Part shown: in pieces, positions 8,494-17,004 of the stretch
How the letters are laid out: each line of letters opens with the position of its first letter
Position numbering within the stretch: position 1 is the first letter of the stretch
NCBI GenBank assembly: GCA_021531385.1
Contig: JAFBIR010000009.1
Location: forward strand, 1 to 64,000
DNA: 64,000 nt
Direction of reading: 5' to 3'
From: Parabacteroides distasonis
GTDB lineage: Bacteria > Bacteroidota > Bacteroidia > Bacteroidales > Tannerellaceae
Notes under the pieces: model-generated
What the model was told of the DNA's origin: nothing
Database searches by the model: none
Seen by the model: the letters and a program-made list of their open reading frames with translations, nothing else
Program-made: the position numbers and the translations under genes

Positions 8494-9678
8494 TTATTCC
8501 ACATAGAGCACCAGGCCCTTCAAGTATTCTCCCTCGGGGTGGTAGATGTTGACCGGGTGATCAGCGGGTTGCGTCAGTTGATGCAGGATACGAACGCTTC
8601 GACCCGACTGCGCTGCGGCGCTGAATACGGCAAGGCGGAAGTGCTCTTTGCTCACCACCTGCGAGCAAGAGAAGGTGAACAGGATGCCGCCCGGTTTGAT
8701 CTTCTCGAAAGCGATAGCATTGAGTTTGCGATATCCCTGCAAGGCGTTCCGCAATACATCCTTGTGCTTGGCGAAAGCGGGCGGGTCAAGAATGATTAGG
8801 TCATAGTTGCTACCCATGTGCTCCAAGTATTTGAAAGCGTCTTCTGCAAAAGCCTGATGACGGGGATCACCCGGGAAGTTGAGCGATACATTTTTATTGG
8901 TCAAGGCGATGGCCTTTGCCGAGCTATCGACAGAATGCACCACCTTGGCCCCTCCACGCATCGCATAGAAAGAGAAACCACCGGTGTAACAGAACATATT
9001 CAAAACAGCCCGATCTTTGGCGTAATGCTCCAGAAGCGAGCGGTTTTCCCTTTGATCCACGAAGAAACCGGTCTTTTGCCCCTTCTGCCAATCCACGCAA
9101 AAACGCAAACCGTTCTCCAAGGCGATATCTTCCACATCACCGCCCAGCAGATACCCATCCTCGCTTCCTAAGTTGGCCTTGTAGGGGAGGGTAGCCTCTG
9201 ATTTATAATAGATGTTCTGTAAAGTGTCGCCCAGGATCTGTTTCAAGGCCTCCGCAATTTGATGACGGGCACGATGCATACCGACGGAGTGCGCCTGCAT
9301 CACAGCTGTGTGCGCATACATGTCAATCACTAATCCGGGTAGGTTGTCCCCCTCGCCATGCACCAGTCGATAGGTGTTGTTGTGCGCTGAGGCAGTCAGT
9401 CGCAGTGTCTTGCGCAACTCGTAAGCGATGCGGATACGGTTCTCCCAGAAGGTTTGGTCAATCTCTTGTTGCTGGAAAGAGAGGATACGCACAGCGATAC
9501 TACCGATCTGGAAATGGCCGATGCCTAAGTAGCGGTTGTGGGCTCCATAGACTTCTACCAAGTCTCCCTCTTCGGGTTGACCTTCAAACGACTGGATAGC
9601 CCCGGAAAAGACCCAGGGATGGAACCGAAGCAACGATTCCTCTTTCTTGGGTTTCAGAAATACTTTACAATGCTTCAT
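8494..9678 (-). CDS. rlmI: Class I SAM-dependent rRNA methyltransferase with PUA domain (RlmI type)
   Basis: A 394-aa enzyme of the RlmI family, which methylates C5 of a cytosine in 23S rRNA. Residues about 1-80 form a PUA RNA-binding domain (RFHPWVFSGAIQ, VEVYGAHNRYLGIGHF). The Rossmann methyltransferase begins near 180 with TGFFVDQRENR and continues with the SAM loop NMFCYTGGFSFYA and the catalytic-core text LDPPAFAKHK. FSCSQVV near the C-terminus supplies the Cys seen in m5C enzymes. It is the last gene of a three-gene operon; its ATG lies 14 nt inside the exonuclease gene, so translation is probably coupled. Confidence 0.9.
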   Translation of the reverse strand: MKHCKVFLKPKKEESLLRFHPWVFSGAIQSFEGQPEEGDLVEVYGAHNRYLGIGHFQIGSIAVRILSFQQQEIDQTFWENRIRIAYELRKTLRLTASAHNNTYRLVHGEGDNLPGLVIDMYAHTAVMQAHSVGMHRARHQIAEALKQILGDTLQNIYYKSEATLPYKANLGSEDGYLLGGDVEDIALENGLRFCVDWQKGQKTGFFVDQRENRSLLEHYAKDRAVLNMFCYTGGFSFYAMRGGAKVVHSVDSSAKAIALTNKNVSLNFPGDPRHQAFAEDAFKYLEHMGSNYDLIILDPPAFAKHKDVLRNALQGYRKLNAIAFEKIKPGGILFTFSCSQVVSKEHFRLAVFSAAAQSGRSVRILHQLTQPADHPVNIYHPEGEYLKGLVLYVE

Positions 9679-10279
9679 TTATGCGTGTTTCAAAAGTTGT
9701 TTGATTGAGGTGTCTATAGATGTTGAGGCAGGCCCAGGCGTCGAGAGCAGCATACTTCTTTTGCGACTCAGTCAACGTGTCTGCCTCCCAGTTGGTCAAC
9801 CGCTGACGCTTCGAGATTTTCTTGCCGAAAATGATGGCGTAAATCTTTTGCAAGCTGAATTCCTCGATGCCAAAGGCTCCTACCACTTTCTGCAAATCAA
9901 TATAATGGGCCGGGTTGATTTCCGTGCGTTTGCGTAAGGCATTGAAGTCGTCACGTAGGGAGAGCCCAACTTTGAGTACGGTTTCGCTTTGCAGCAGTTG
10001 GAGCAATGATTCCGGCATGCCGATATGGTTGAGGCGGAATAGAAAACAGGTGTCGAACGTAGAGACTTGCAGTAGTGAGACGATGTAGCTCTTCCCTTTG
10101 TGGAAGCAGGGGCGTGTCTCTGTATCAATACCTACTATATCGAATTTCTGCAGGTAACTGACCGCTTTGTTAGCCTCTTCGAGGGAGAGGATCGTGATGA
10201 TTCTTCCCTTGAACTCCTCAATCTCCATTTGGGAGATTTCCTCTTTAGAGATTTTCGTATGTGTGAATGCCTGTATCAT
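9665..10279 (-). CDS. 3'-5' exonuclease, RNase D-like DEDDy domain
   Basis: A 204-aa single-domain nuclease. GIDTETRP gives the DxE of motif I, LSLRDDFNAL the Asp of motif II, and KKYAALDAWACLNIYRHL the YxxxD of motif III, so the DEDDy set is complete. It lacks the HRDC domain of full RNase D, as is common for the Bacteroidota version. An RNA substrate is likely from the company it keeps (an rRNA methyltransferase) but is inference. The start at 10279 overlaps the previous stop as ATGA; a later ATG at 10228 is possible. Confidence 0.88.
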   Translation of the reverse strand: MIQAFTHTKISKEEISQMEIEEFKGRIITILSLEEANKAVSYLQKFDIVGIDTETRPCFHKGKSYIVSLLQVSTFDTCFLFRLNHIGMPESLLQLLQSETVLKVGLSLRDDFNALRKRTEINPAHYIDLQKVVGAFGIEEFSLQKIYAIIFGKKISKRQRLTNWEADTLTESQKKYAALDAWACLNIYRHLNQTTFETRINEAL

Positions 10280-10830
10280 GCTTGTTCTTCCTCTTCAATA
10301 GGTTGCATATCCTCATCTCCGCTGAAACGTACGGCGTGCAATGCCTTGAGGGCATTGAGCAGTCGTCCACCCCAATAGTCGCGGAAGTTTTGTGCGCATA
10401 GTGCGATGGCCTCACGCATGGCCTCCTCGTTCTCTTGGCGGAAGAGGGCAATAAAGTTGCCGGTATCTTGATAGACATCGGCCAGATTTTCCGAGATAAA
10501 AGCGGCAATAGGAGTGTCGCTGTAGCGCATATCCTCTTGAAACGTATCTAAGTAAGTGTCTCTTTCGCCTAAGAGGACGGCGATCCGTTGGCGAATGCGC
10601 TCATACATCTCCTCTGTCACGGTCAGCTCAAGCATTGCCTCCTCTTCGCTCTCGATATTTGGCAGCAGCAAGGCTTTCAAGTAAAGCAAAGGCAGCAATT
10701 TGGTGGCCTTATCCACAAAATCGAAAAGCCCTTTCTCGCCCGCATGCTCTACGAAGCTACAATACTCCAGCGCAACGGTTACGAATTCCAGTGTGTTTCG
10801 TTCGTATATCGGATTGTTTTCGTTTGTCAT
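10276..10830 (-). CDS. DUF5063 family protein
   Basis: A 184-aa, mostly alpha-helical, acidic cytoplasmic protein with no signal peptide or membrane segment. The text EFVTVALEYCSFVEHAG and NFRDYWGGRLLNALKALHAVRF fits the DUF5063 family as I recall it; biochemical function unknown. It is first in the operon DUF5063 / exonuclease / RlmI-type methyltransferase and overlaps the exonuclease start by 4 nt. The neighbours suggest a role in RNA processing. A weak -7-like box (TATTTTCG on the minus strand, 10877-10870) lies upstream. Confidence 0.75.
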   Translation of the reverse strand: MTNENNPIYERNTLEFVTVALEYCSFVEHAGEKGLFDFVDKATKLLPLLYLKALLLPNIESEEEAMLELTVTEEMYERIRQRIAVLLGERDTYLDTFQEDMRYSDTPIAAFISENLADVYQDTGNFIALFRQENEEAMREAIALCAQNFRDYWGGRLLNALKALHAVRFSGDEDMQPIEEEEQA

Positions 10831-10980
10831 TTCAGCTAATTGCCTTTTCTATGTAAAACATAACGTGCGCGAAAATACAAAAAATTTCTCAACGCCGGCT
10901 TAAGATGTTCTCTGAGCTTATGTCGGGTTGAGCAGATGCCCTGAGTGAGTTGGAAAAGGAACCACGGAGCATTCGGTGAA

Positions 10981-11052
10981 GTGTACCGTGGTGTACTTGG
11001 TTGAATGTACCACGGTACACTTGCGCAACTACACCGTAGTACATTTTTGGGT
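10981..11052. repeat. Degenerate 12-nt tandem array (24-nt double units)
   Basis: Six 12-nt units. Units 1, 3 and 5 read GTGTACCGTGGT, ATGTACCACGGT and CTACACCGTAGT; the units between are GTACTTGGTTGA, ACACTTGCGCAA and ACATTTTTGGGT. The 24-nt double unit is thus present three times. Several units are partly self-complementary (GTACC/GGTAC). The array ends exactly where the 11-nt array begins. This and the next entry fill the 353 bp between the DUF5063 gene and the GG peptide gene; no ORF is convincing there. Confidence 0.75.
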
Positions 11053-11140
11053 TAACTGGAGCGATATTTTTCCCTAACTGGGGAGATTTTTTTCGTTAGT
11101 AGGATCGTAGCTTCTTGCTAACTCAAAAATAATCTCTATT
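11053..11140. repeat. Degenerate 11-nt tandem array, 8 units
   Basis: Eight in-phase 11-nt units: TAACTGGAGCG, ATATTTTTCCC, TAACTGGGGAG, ATTTTTTTCGT, TAGTAGGATCG, TAGCTTCTTGC, TAACTCAAAAA, TAATCTCTATT. Six of the eight start with TA. The array runs into the promoter of the next gene and contains its -33 TTG. The block from ATATTTTTCCC to TAACTGG recurs almost exactly at 32.23 kb. Confidence 0.75.
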
Positions 11141-11144
11141 TTTG
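11115..11144 (+). promoter_or_regulatory. Promoter of the GG-leader peptide operon
   Basis: TTG (11115-11117), a 19-nt spacer, TATTTTTG (11137-11144). The predicted transcript starts near 11150. This rules out an in-frame start inside the -7 box and supports the ATG at 11184. Confidence 0.75.
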
Positions 11145-11171
11145 TTGGCAGATATACAAACTAAATTAAAC

Positions 11172-11178
11172 AAGGAGG
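11172..11178 (+). promoter_or_regulatory. Strong Shine-Dalgarno site
   Basis: AAGGAGG, 5 nt before the ATG at 11184. Near-perfect Shine-Dalgarno sites are uncommon in Bacteroidota, so strong translation of the small peptide is likely. Confidence 0.8.
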
Positions 11179-11183
11179 TTGTT

Positions 11184-11390
11184 ATGGAAGAAAAGAAAGC
11201 TATGACTCCTATTGAGGAGCAAGCGTTGGATCAGGTGACGGGTGGTTATATATCTCCGTGGGAGATCTTTCAAGACCGACTCATAATCGGAGATGCGATG
11301 ATATGCCCTTATTGTAAGGCATTTGTGGGTCCTGAATTCTGGTCAGGTCATAGCAAAGAGTGCTCTGACTGGCCAAAGGACAAGATGTAA
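11184..11390 (+). CDS. Small GG-leader peptide with C2HC core (possible natural-product precursor)
   Basis: A 68-aa peptide. Residues 1-21 (MTPIEEQALDQVTGG from residue 7) look like a double-glycine leader of the type cleaved by C39 peptidase/ABC exporters and seen in Bacteroidales GG-type precursors. The 47-residue remainder holds CPYC..H..C with spacing C-x2-C-x11-H-x3-C, which could bind zinc or be modified. The start is fixed by the promoter (11115-11144) and the Shine-Dalgarno site. The gene lies 35 nt before the Fe-S aldo/keto reductase in the same direction, so cotranscription is likely. No exporter, radical-SAM or peptidase gene adjoins. It could instead be a small zinc protein whose GG is chance. 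Confidence 0.7.
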   Translation: MEEKKAMTPIEEQALDQVTGGYISPWEIFQDRLIIGDAMICPYCKAFVGPEFWSGHSKECSDWPKDKM

Positions 11391-11425
11391 GTTTGTAGAA
11401 TCAATTCAAAAGACAAGCAGATAGG

Positions 11426-12793
11426 ATGGAAAAGCAAGAGATGAACCGCCGCCACTTCCTGAAGGTGATGGGAGGTGGGGCGGTCGCCTCGTCTGCGGCC
11501 CTCTACGGGTGTGGCTCCAAGAGTGAGCCAGGAGCGGCCTCGAAAGCCTTGGGCGAGGTGCCGACCGACAAGATGACCTACAGAAAGAATCCCACCACAG
11601 GGGATCGTGTTTCCCTACTCGGTTATGGCTGTATGCGATGGCCCATGATCAAGGGTGAGGGAGGTAAGGATGTGATTGATCAAGAGACGGTCAATCGCTT
11701 GGTGGACTATGCCATTGAGCATGGCGTGAACTATTTCGACACAGCCCCGGTCTATCTCCAGGGCATGTCAGAGACTGCCACGGGAATTGCCCTCAGTCGT
11801 CATCCGCGCGACTCCTATTTCTTGGCGACCAAGCTCTCCAACCAAAGGAACTACACCCGGGAGAACTCCTTGGCGATGTATCGCCAATCCCTCAAGAGCC
11901 TGCAAACGGACTATCTGGACTACTACCTGATGCACTCCATCGGAGGAGGCAGTGGCATCCAGCTCTTCGAGGATCGTTATATCAACAATGGTGTGCTGGA
12001 TTTCCTGCTGAAGGAGCGGGAGGCGGGACGCATCCGTAACCTTGGTTGGTCCTTCCATGGCGACGTGAAGGTGTTCGATCATGTGCTCAACATGGGCATT
12101 CCCTGGGACTTCGTGCAGATCCAGTTGAACTACTTGGATTGGAAGCACGCCACCTCCCGCAACGTGAATGCGGAATATCTCTACGGCGAGTTGCATAAAC
12201 GGAACATCCCAGCCATCATCATGGAGCCGCTTCTGGGTGGCCGCCTCTCCAACGTGCCTGATCACATCGTGGCGCGCTTGAAGCAGCAACGCCCGGAGAA
12301 CAGCGTGGCCTCTTGGGCTTTCCGCTTTGCCGGTTCTCCCGAGGGGGTGCTGACCGTGCTGAGCGGCATGACCTATATGGAGCACTTGCAGGATAACCTG
12401 CGTACCTTCTCACCACTCGATCCGGTGACGGAGGAGGAGAAGGTCTTCTTGCAGGAGACGGCCGATTTGCTGGCGAAATATCCGACCGTGCCTTGCAACG
12501 ACTGCAAATATTGTATGCCCTGTCCCTATGCATTAGACATTCCGGGTATCTTGCTCCATTATAATAAATGTGTCAATGAGGGCAACGTGCCGAAGAGCAC
12601 GCAAGATGCCAACTATGCTGAGGCACGTCGGGCCTACTTGGTGGGTTACGACCGGAGCGTGCCCAAGTTGCGTCAGGCAGATCACTGCACGGGATGCAAC
12701 GAGTGTAGTCCCCACTGTCCGCAAGGCATAGATATCCCGACGGAGTTGCGTCGCATCGACCGGTTCGTGGAAGAGTTGAAAGTGAATGGTTGA
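11426..12793 (+). CDS. Tat-exported aldo/keto reductase with C-terminal 2x[4Fe-4S] domain
   Basis: A 455-aa protein. The N-terminus MNRRHFLKVMGGGAVASSAA (from residue 6) is a Tat signal, and LYGCGSK could be a lipobox, so a periplasmic, perhaps lipid-anchored enzyme is predicted. Residues about 45-340 are an aldo/keto reductase barrel (GYGCMRWP, VNYFDTAPVY, YLDYYLMHS with the usual Asp, Tyr and His positions). Residues about 355-450 are ferredoxin-like: CNDCKYCMPCPY with a later Cys, and CTGCNECSPHCPQG. Such fusions pair NAD(P)H or radical chemistry with Fe-S electron transfer; the substrate is unknown. The polyferredoxin 27 nt downstream is the likely electron partner. Confidence 0.85.
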   Translation: MEKQEMNRRHFLKVMGGGAVASSAALYGCGSKSEPGAASKALGEVPTDKMTYRKNPTTGDRVSLLGYGCMRWPMIKGEGGKDVIDQETVNRLVDYAIEHGVNYFDTAPVYLQGMSETATGIALSRHPRDSYFLATKLSNQRNYTRENSLAMYRQSLKSLQTDYLDYYLMHSIGGGSGIQLFEDRYINNGVLDFLLKEREAGRIRNLGWSFHGDVKVFDHVLNMGIPWDFVQIQLNYLDWKHATSRNVNAEYLYGELHKRNIPAIIMEPLLGGRLSNVPDHIVARLKQQRPENSVASWAFRFAGSPEGVLTVLSGMTYMEHLQDNLRTFSPLDPVTEEEKVFLQETADLLAKYPTVPCNDCKYCMPCPYALDIPGILLHYNKCVNEGNVPKSTQDANYAEARRAYLVGYDRSVPKLRQADHCTGCNECSPHCPQGIDIPTELRRIDRFVEELKVNG

Positions 12794-12820
12794 ACCCCGT
12801 AAAGAAAGGAGAACGAATTT

Positions 12821-14368
12821 ATGCTTCGAAAAATAAGAATCTTTGCCGCAACGGTTTTCTTTGTGTTGATCACCTTGCTGTTTCTGGATTTCACGGGGAC
12901 GATTCACGCCTGGTTTGGCTGGATGGCCAAGCTGCAGTTCTGGCCTGCTGTGCTGGCTTTGAACGTGGGTGTGGTAGCGGGATTGGTGATCCTGACCCTG
13001 CTCTTGGGACGTGTTTATTGCTCGGTGATCTGTCCGTTGGGTGTGTTGCAAGATGTGATCTCTTGGGTGAGTGGAAAGCGGAAGAAGAAAAAGTTCCGTT
13101 TCAGCTACTCCCCGGCGAAGTCCATCCTTCGCTATGTCGTGCTGGTCGTTTTCGTGGTGGCTTGCGTGGCGGGTGTTGGTTCGTTGGTAGCCCTGTTGGC
13201 CCCGTATAGTGCGTATGGCCGCATCGCCTCCAACCTGTTGGCTCCGCTCTATCAAGCAGGCAATAATCTCTTGGCGCACTTCGCCGAGCAGTCGGACAGC
13301 TATGCTTTCTACCGAGTGGATGTCTTCATCAAGGGGATAGGTACTTTCGTGGTGGCGTTGTTGAGCCTTGTGGTCATTGCGGTGCTGGCATGGCGAAATG
13401 GCCGTACCTATTGCAATACGATCTGTCCTGTGGGGACCATCTTGGGATTTTTCTCTCGCTTCGCCCTGTTGAAGCCGCACATCGACTTAGCCTCTTGCAA
13501 CGGTTGTGGCGTTTGCGCACGCAAATGCAAGGCGTCTTGTATTGACGCGAAGAATCATGTGATCGACTACAGTCGTTGTGTAGCCTGCATGGATTGTTTG
13601 GATAATTGCCATCAGCAAGCCATTCGTTATGGAAAACCTGTAGGTGCAGTGAAATGTACCACGTCGACTACGCAATCCGCTGCCTCCAAAGCGGAAACGA
13701 ACAAGGCGGCTGATCCCTCTCGTCGGCGGGCGTTGGCGGCTACGGCAGTGGTGGCGCTTTCCTCTGTGGCGAAGGCGCAGCAAGGCAAGAGTTTGCAGGA
13801 CTTTGTCGATATGAAGAAAGATGGTGGTTTGGCGCCGATCAAGGAGCGTGAGGAGCCGGATCGGGTATCACCTTTGACCCCTCCGGGTTCGTTGAGCCTC
13901 AAGAACTTGACGCAGCATTGCACCGGTTGTCAGCTGTGTGTCTCTGTGTGCGAGAATCATGTGTTGCGCCCTTCGGGTAACCTGATGACCTTGATGCAAC
14001 CTGTGATGAGCTACGATCGTGGCTACTGCCGTCCCGAATGTACGAAGTGCTCTGAAGTGTGTCCGGCTGGGGCGATCAAGCCGATCACGAAAGTCGAGAA
14101 GTCTGCCATTCAGATCGGTCATGCCGTGTGGGTACCGGATCTCTGCATCGTGAATACGGATGGCAAGAGCTGTGGCAACTGTGAGCGGCATTGCCCAACC
14201 AAGTCTATCCAGATGGTACCCAATAATCCGGACGATCCAGAGTCATTGAAGATCCCAGTGGTCAATGTGGAGACCTGTATCGGCTGTGGTGCCTGCGAGC
14301 ACCTCTGTCCGGCTCGTCCGCATACAGCGATTTATGTGCAAGGGCATGAGGCCCATCGCACCATCTAA
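12821..14368 (+). CDS. Membrane polyferredoxin, NapH-like half fused to NapG-like half
   Basis: A 515-aa protein. Residues 1-210 carry four or five hydrophobic segments with the NapH-type motifs GRVYCSVICPLG and GRTYCNTICPVG. Next come two [4Fe-4S] motifs (CNGCGVCARKC, CVACMDCLDNC), expected on the cytoplasmic side. At residues 300-322 an RRR followed by an Ala/Val-rich stretch ending AKAQ looks like an internal Tat signal. After it come four more cluster motifs (CTGCQLCVSVC, CTKCSEVCP, CGNCERHCP, CIGCGACEHLCP), as in periplasmic NapG. So one chain may carry electrons across the inner membrane, probably to the exported reductase upstream. No nitrate reductase is present. Confidence 0.82.
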   Translation: MLRKIRIFAATVFFVLITLLFLDFTGTIHAWFGWMAKLQFWPAVLALNVGVVAGLVILTLLLGRVYCSVICPLGVLQDVISWVSGKRKKKKFRFSYSPAKSILRYVVLVVFVVACVAGVGSLVALLAPYSAYGRIASNLLAPLYQAGNNLLAHFAEQSDSYAFYRVDVFIKGIGTFVVALLSLVVIAVLAWRNGRTYCNTICPVGTILGFFSRFALLKPHIDLASCNGCGVCARKCKASCIDAKNHVIDYSRCVACMDCLDNCHQQAIRYGKPVGAVKCTTSTTQSAASKAETNKAADPSRRRALAATAVVALSSVAKAQQGKSLQDFVDMKKDGGLAPIKEREEPDRVSPLTPPGSLSLKNLTQHCTGCQLCVSVCENHVLRPSGNLMTLMQPVMSYDRGYCRPECTKCSEVCPAGAIKPITKVEKSAIQIGHAVWVPDLCIVNTDGKSCGNCERHCPTKSIQMVPNNPDDPESLKIPVVNVETCIGCGACEHLCPARPHTAIYVQGHEAHRTI

Positions 14369-14373
14369 ATAAA

Positions 14374-14427
14374 CGAGGAAGACTGCGTGAAGGATAGGCT
14401 TCGTGCGTCTTCCTCGCTTTTCTTTTT
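14374..14427 (+). terminator. Intrinsic terminator of the redox operon
   Basis: CGAGGAAGAC (14374-14383) pairs with GTCTTCCTCG (14407-14416), followed by a T-rich tail. The loop is long (23 nt) and itself partly structured. Confidence 0.85.
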
Positions 14428-14492
14428 CGGGCGGTGGACATGCGATTAGGGATATTTTGTGTACTTTCGCGAGCATTACGAATAGATAAGCT

Positions 14493-17000
14493 ATGACAAA
14501 GAAAGCAAGCACTTCTAAGCAAAGACCGTCGGGGTCTGGATGGATGAGTAGCCTCAAGGCCTTTTTCACGCATGAACGTACCCGCTTCATTACGGGCCTG
14601 ATTCTCTCTTTCTTGACGATTTATGTAGGTCTTTCATTGATCTCCTTCTTCTTTACGGGGGCGGCGGATCAAAGTAAAATCGAAAATATTCCGGTCAGTG
14701 ATCTGGTGGCCAACCGAGGAACGGTCGAGAACTGGACAGGTGTGCGTGGTGCCTATCTCTCCGATCTATTGATGAATCGTTGGTTTGGTGTCTCCTCCTT
14801 CATGATTCTCTTTTTCTTGGGTTCGTTGGGTGCCAAACTCATGAGCTTGACGCAGGTTCCTCTGTTTCGTCGTTTCTTGTTCAGTGCGGCTACCTTGATT
14901 TGGGGCTCCATCTTCTTTGCTTTTGTGTTCATCAGTGGCTATGAGGATACCTTTATTTATTTAGGCGGTCAGCATGGTTATTATATCTCCGAGATTTTGG
15001 TTGCGAACATCGGTATTCCGGGAACGATCTTGCTCTTGCTGGGCACGTTGCTGATTATCGCGGTGTTCACCAGTAAGCAAACGATTCCTTTCTTGCAAAA
15101 AGTCTTCTCTTTCGGTTGGGCAAAACGTAGGTTAGCGCATGAGAAAACGGCTGTTAAGGCTGAGCCGATAGAGGAGGAAGTGGAGAAGGAACAACCTTTT
15201 GCTGTTGAACCGACTTCTCAAATGAAGGAAGAGCTTGTTGATGAACCGATTGAAGAGGAGTCAGAGCCGGAGGAGGAACCGCTGTTTGATACAGAGGCAG
15301 AGTTGCGCAAGGCGGATGAGCTGCAGGCTGAGGCTGAACGAAAGCGTTCAACGGATTTTGAGGTGACGATCGCTAAAGAGCCTGATTTTGTGGAGGAGAT
15401 TGCTGAAGAGGAGCCGAAGGCAAATCCGAATGCAGGCTTCACGGTGGAGGTGCCACAGGGGGATGAGGAGTATGACGCTTCGGGACAAGGCGATTACGAT
15501 CCGAAGCTGGATCTCTCTAATTTCCGCAATCCAACGCTCGACCTTTTGAAGAAATATGATGTGGCCGATAGGCAGGTGGATATGCAGGAGCAGGAGGCGA
15601 ATCAACAACGCATCCGCCAAACGTTGGAGAGCTTTGGTATCAGCATAGCCAATATCAAAGCTACAGTAGGTCCGACGATTACGCTGTATGAGGTGGTGCC
15701 TGACACAGGCGTTCGTATCGCCAAGATCAAGAACCTGGAGGATGATATCGCTTTGAGCCTTTCGGCGTTAGGCATTCGTATCATTGCCCCGATGCCGGGT
15801 AAGGGAACGATCGGTATCGAGGTGCCCAACAAGGATCCGCAGATTGTCTCCATGCAGTCGGTGATTGCCACTCGTAAGTTCCAGGAGTCAAAGTATGATC
15901 TGCCCGTGGTGTTGGGCAAGACCATTACGAACGATATTTTCATGTTTGATCTCTGCAAGATGCCTCACCTTTTGGTGGCTGGTGCTACCGGACAGGGTAA
16001 GTCTGTGGGATTGAACGCAATCATTACCTCTTTGCTCTATCGCAAGCATCCGTCGGAATTGAAGTTTGTCTTGGTCGATCCCAAGATGGTGGAGTTTGGA
16101 ATCTATGCGGAGCTGGAGCGTCACTATCTGGCGAAGCTGCCTGATGCGGACAAGGCTGTGATTACCGATTGCACGAAGGTGATCATGACCCTTAATTCCG
16201 TATGTAAGGAGATGGACGATCGCTATGAGTTGCTGATGAAGGCGCATGTGCGTAATATCAAGGAATACAATGCCAAGTTTATCTCTCGCCATCTGAATCC
16301 GGAGAAGGGACATAAGTTCATGCCGTTCATCGTAGTGATCATTGATGAGTTTGGCGATTTGATCATGCAGGCGGGCAAGGAGATCGAAACGCCAATCGCT
16401 CGTATTGCCCAGAAGGCACGTGCCGTCGGCATCCACATGATTATCGCTACGCAACGTCCCTCTACCAATATCATTACCGGCATCATCAAGGCGAACTTCC
16501 CGGCGCGTATGGCATTCCGCGTGATGCAGATGGTCGATTCCCGTACTATCCTTGATGCGCCGGGTGCGAATCAGTTGATCGGTCGAGGTGATTTGCTCTT
16601 CTCGCAAGGGGGAGAGACCACTCGTGTGCAATGTGCCTTTGTGGATACGCCTGAGGTGGAGCGCATTGTCAACTACATCAGCGAGCAAGCCGGTTATCCA
16701 ACAGCCTTCTTGTTGCCCGAGTATGTGGGTGAAGGAGGCGAGGAGAAGGGTAATGGCAATGTGGATCTGTCTGATCGTGATCCGCTCTTTGAGGAGGCGG
16801 CTCGTTTGATCGTGATTCAGCAGCAGGGCTCTACCTCGTTGATCCAACGCAAGTTCGCGATTGGTTACAACCGTGCGGGGCGTTTGATGGATCAACTGGA
16901 GGCGGCAGGCATTGTCGGACCTTTCGAAGGAAGTAAAGCTCGTCAGGTGATGATTCAAGATGAGTATTCGTTGGAGCAGCTGTTAAACGCATTAAAATAG
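14493..17000 (+). CDS. ftsK: DNA translocase FtsK/SpoIIIE
   Basis: An 835-aa septal DNA pump that clears and aligns chromosomes at division. Residues about 25-200 hold four membrane segments. About 215-320 is a very acidic Glu-rich linker. The alpha/beta motor follows with Walker A GATGQGKS (497-504), the Walker-B-like VVIIDEFGDLIMQ and the RecA-fold text IATQRPSTNIITG. The last 65 residues are the winged-helix gamma domain that reads KOPS-like sites (LIQRKFAIGYNRAGRLMDQL). Complete. The lolA-like gene starts 4 nt after the stop, so the two are cotranscribed. A -7-like TACTTTCG lies at 14462-14469. Confidence 0.96.
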   Translation: MTKKASTSKQRPSGSGWMSSLKAFFTHERTRFITGLILSFLTIYVGLSLISFFFTGAADQSKIENIPVSDLVANRGTVENWTGVRGAYLSDLLMNRWFGVSSFMILFFLGSLGAKLMSLTQVPLFRRFLFSAATLIWGSIFFAFVFISGYEDTFIYLGGQHGYYISEILVANIGIPGTILLLLGTLLIIAVFTSKQTIPFLQKVFSFGWAKRRLAHEKTAVKAEPIEEEVEKEQPFAVEPTSQMKEELVDEPIEEESEPEEEPLFDTEAELRKADELQAEAERKRSTDFEVTIAKEPDFVEEIAEEEPKANPNAGFTVEVPQGDEEYDASGQGDYDPKLDLSNFRNPTLDLLKKYDVADRQVDMQEQEANQQRIRQTLESFGISIANIKATVGPTITLYEVVPDTGVRIAKIKNLEDDIALSLSALGIRIIAPMPGKGTIGIEVPNKDPQIVSMQSVIATRKFQESKYDLPVVLGKTITNDIFMFDLCKMPHLLVAGATGQGKSVGLNAIITSLLYRKHPSELKFVLVDPKMVEFGIYAELERHYLAKLPDADKAVITDCTKVIMTLNSVCKEMDDRYELLMKAHVRNIKEYNAKFISRHLNPEKGHKFMPFIVVIIDEFGDLIMQAGKEIETPIARIAQKARAVGIHMIIATQRPSTNIITGIIKANFPARMAFRVMQMVDSRTILDAPGANQLIGRGDLLFSQGGETTRVQCAFVDTPEVERIVNYISEQAGYPTAFLLPEYVGEGGEEKGNGNVDLSDRDPLFEEAARLIVIQQQGSTSLIQRKFAIGYNRAGRLMDQLEAAGIVGPFEGSKARQVMIQDEYSLEQLLNALK

Positions 17001-17004
17001 AAGC

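Noticed and set aside
10831-11183. tRNA or small structured RNA in the gap before the GG peptide
   Set aside because: No cloverleaf or TTCGANTC arm is seen; the gap is explained by the 12-nt and 11-nt arrays and the promoter.
12821-14368. Part of a nitrate reductase (nap) locus
   Set aside because: Only NapG/NapH-like ferredoxin motifs are present; there is no molybdopterin catalytic subunit or cytochrome in the window.
15888-16958. A 356-aa ORF on the minus strand
   Set aside because: It is the reverse of the ftsK motor domain, with no domain, signal or RBS of its own. The same holds for the other long antisense frames, such as those at 12533-13480, 25780-26736 and 22412-23110.
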